Assembly (NCBI RefSeq): GCF_009687865.1
Contig: NZ_BLAE01000021.1
Coordinates: 1-64,000, forward strand
Direction of reading: 5' to 3'
Source: Acrocarpospora macrocephala
GTDB lineage: Bacteria > Actinomycetota > Actinomycetes > Streptosporangiales > Streptosporangiaceae
DNA length: 64,000 bases
Shown here: piece by piece, positions 61,729 through 64,000 of the stretch
How positions within the stretch are numbered: the stretch's first letter is position 1
How the letters are laid out: every line of letters starts with the position of its first letter
Notes under the pieces: generated by a model
What the model was told of the DNA's origin: nothing
The model's input: only the letters and a program-made list of their open reading frames with translations
The model's database searches: none
Program-made: the position numbers and the translations under genes

Positions 61729-63498
61729 TCATCCTCCCCGGGCTTGGAGAGCCTTTACCAGCGCAGGGTAGAGGCGTCCTTGGAATGCCTGCCGGAGCAG
61801 TTCCCAATCTTCAATCGTGAGTGGATCATGTACATGCCGCGCCAGCGAGTCCTGCAGTTCCTGCATCTCGAGGTCGATGATCCTCCCGGCGACGACGTCA
61901 GCCGTGTCCGAGGTTCGTGAACCCAGATAATCCTGGACGAGATCAGCCAGCGCGCCTTTCGGGCCATTCGTGGCGTGATCGATGGCGGTGCTATCCAGCG
62001 GTGTGGCCTTCTTGGCGGCCCAGTTGACGCCGAAAGTCACCGGCAGCAGAGCGGCGTCGCTGAACGCGTCGAGGAACTCGTCGTCGCTGAACTCCGCGTA
62101 GGTGGAACCACCCAGCAGCAGGTTGGAGAGACCACCTGCCTCAGCGCTCACGCGGGTGTATCTGGCACGCTTCTCCGGGTCGGGGTTGAAAGGATGCACC
62201 TTGCCGATTTCAAGACGCTGGACATAAGCCTGGAAGTCGGCCTGCAACCGCTTGGCGGCGGCGGGGTCCAACATGAGCGCGCCAACAAAACGAGCCGCCA
62301 CGTCCTCGTGCAGGCCCTTCCACACACCGTGCGGGACAATGCCCAGCTCAGGAGACGTCGCCTGAACTTGACCACGGGCCAGTTCGCCCAGATAGGGAGC
62401 CAGCCGCTCTGCCAGCACCTTATTGAGCGAGGAGTCCCTGAATGAGGCGAAATGACCTGCAGGATCCTCCGCCCCGTCATAGCCGACCCCGTTGATCAGG
62501 TTGACCCAGGCTCTCTCCCGCGTTGCCGCCGAGCCGATGCCCGGGTCCAGCGCGCGATCCAAGGCCGTGGCGAGCAGGGCAGGGAATTCACTAGTCCCAC
62601 TGCCCCGGACCAACTCTGGCCGCAGCAACTGCCCAGCTATTTCCTTGTGCTCGGCCAGGAACTTCTGCAGGGCCACGGGGTTGGCGGTGTAGGCGCGGGC
62701 CACCAGGACACTGTTCCAGTCCGGGCCCATCATGAGGGGTGCCGAACCTGTGGCGCGTGAGCCGAACTGGCGGACGCCGACCTCATTGAGGAATTCCTCG
62801 GAAGGGCGGGCGAGCGCCACCATGGCCGACAGGGTGGCCGGATCGGCGCGCGACAGCACGTTTTCGCGCCAGCCCGCCGGAAGGCGGCCGGATGCCTCCG
62901 CAGCGGTGAAGGCGATCGCCAACGCCCCGAGCGACTCCTGCGCCGTGTCCCAGATCTCCGCGCGAAGGCCGCGGCGCGGGCCCGCAGCGTGGAAATCCAT
63001 CCACTTCCCGAAGATCGTGTGCACGGTCTCGATTCCGCCCAGCGCGCGTAGGAACGCCGCCGCGTAGGCGGGATCGCGCGTCTGGTCGAGACCTGCGGCG
63101 GCCAGTTCCGCATCCACCTTCGCCCAGGACAGCGGTGTGTCCTCCGTCAGGTGAGCGGCCAGTGCGCCGGCCAACGCCATTCCCGCGCGCTTCCCCGCTG
63201 CCGCCGCCTGCTCCTGGCCCGCGAACGGCAGACTCACCGTCGCCAGCCCGAGCGGCCGATCGGGCAGCACCTGCTGCAGCACTTCCAGCCGCCATCGCAG
63301 GTCCGCCTGTGACTCATGAAAGAACGCCCACGCCCGGTGCATCGCCGTCACCCCGCCCGCACCGGCCCAATCCGCGCCCGCCTCGGCGATCGCGGCCTCC
63401 AACCCCGGCCGCACCCCCGCCAGAACGCTCTTCCCCGATTCCAGCCGCCGGATCAACGCTTGCACCCCGGCTGGGTCCATCCCCATGAACTCGGCCAC
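61729..63498 (-). CDS. Large WXG-N-terminal protein, hypothetical (DUF6571-like)
   Basis: A 589-residue protein. Residues 1-90 form a helical hairpin with DWAGAGG (Trp44-x-Gly46), like WXG100 or LXG heads; the remainder is helical with no catalytic motif (for example WVNLINGVGYDGAEDPAGHFASFRDSS). It resembles the uncharacterised DUF6571 type, known in Streptosporangiales, but I cannot confirm this. It may be a type VII-exported protein. Starts at ATG 63498 (MAEFMGMDPAG). Confidence 0.75.
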   Translation of the reverse strand: MAEFMGMDPAGVQALIRRLESGKSVLAGVRPGLEAAIAEAGADWAGAGGVTAMHRAWAFFHESQADLRWRLEVLQQVLPDRPLGLATVSLPFAGQEQAAAAGKRAGMALAGALAAHLTEDTPLSWAKVDAELAAAGLDQTRDPAYAAAFLRALGGIETVHTIFGKWMDFHAAGPRRGLRAEIWDTAQESLGALAIAFTAAEASGRLPAGWRENVLSRADPATLSAMVALARPSEEFLNEVGVRQFGSRATGSAPLMMGPDWNSVLVARAYTANPVALQKFLAEHKEIAGQLLRPELVRGSGTSEFPALLATALDRALDPGIGSAATRERAWVNLINGVGYDGAEDPAGHFASFRDSSLNKVLAERLAPYLGELARGQVQATSPELGIVPHGVWKGLHEDVAARFVGALMLDPAAAKRLQADFQAYVQRLEIGKVHPFNPDPEKRARYTRVSAEAGGLSNLLLGGSTYAEFSDDEFLDAFSDAALLPVTFGVNWAAKKATPLDSTAIDHATNGPKGALADLVQDYLGSRTSDTADVVAGRIIDLEMQELQDSLARHVHDPLTIEDWELLRQAFQGRLYPALVKALQARGG

Positions 63499-63639
63499 CG
63501 CGCCTCCCGCACCAGAGACTAATCAGCCAGGCCCTGGTGGTCCGCAAGACCAACGACATGGAGTCCCAGGTACTTAAAGAGTTGCTATGGGGCTACATGG
63601 GTGAGTCTGTGCCGGTCCGATCGTCTTCAACGCTTGCGA

Positions 63640-63999
<360 letters not shown>

Positions 64000-64000
64000 G

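Overview
The window is high-GC actinomycete DNA: coding sequences prefer G/C in third positions, many start with GTG, and several families are typical of actinomycetes (F420/flavin LLM oxidoreductases, XRE-DUF397 pairs, DUF222 proteins, PASTA kinase). The mix points to Streptosporangiales or a close relative; this is inference, because no rRNA or marker gene is present.

Left edge (1-1331): a DUF222 protein running off the window, with an in-frame 18-bp tandem repeat. 1715-34406: a roughly 33-kb acyl-CoA catabolic island. It holds five LLM oxidoreductases, five acyl-CoA dehydrogenases, two acyl-CoA synthetases, three thiolase-fold proteins, an HMG-CoA-synthase-like/OB fusion, a DUF35 protein, two MaoC hydratases, two SDRs, an HMG-CoA lyase, a CoA transferase, an amidohydrolase, an alpha/beta hydrolase, a flavin reductase, a SnoaL-like protein and a complete Liv-type ABC importer. 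Most genes overlap by ATGA or GTGA, so they form a few tight operons. Six of the promoter-side gaps carry one or two copies of an inverted repeat close to AnCAAGnnCTTGnT. A KstR2-like TetR repressor is encoded inside the island. The simplest reading is one regulon: substrate uptake by LivKHMGF, CoA activation, dehydrogenation, hydration, further oxidation, and thiolytic or aldolytic cleavage, controlled by a CoA-thioester-sensing repressor. The substrate is unknown. The hallmark genes of cholesterol ring C/D degradation are not recognisable, so this looks like a separate pathway under a KstR2-type switch.

34565-44107: housekeeping genes. metF, a GGPP-type prenyl synthase, an Rv2175c-like DNA-binding protein and a PknL-like PASTA kinase keep the order known from mycobacteria. 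Thiamine genes are interleaved: thiE, and a TPP-riboswitch-led thiO-thiS-thiG operon, plus a ferredoxin-reductase-like flavoprotein.

44184-54319: a LuxR regulator, small membrane proteins, a large secreted phytase/esterase-like protein, an XRE/DUF397 plus histidine-kinase-like ATPase regulatory set, a HEAT-repeat protein, and a divergent TetR/SDR pair with inverted repeats between them. 54645-58303: a two-gene ABC exporter with one degenerate ATP site. 58681-59142: a cupin. 59331-60629: an intact IS3-family (IS407-like) insertion sequence with 4-bp target duplication TAAC. 60942-63498: a lipoprotein and a WXG-like two-gene unit. Right edge (63640-63999): the C-terminal part of allantoicase.
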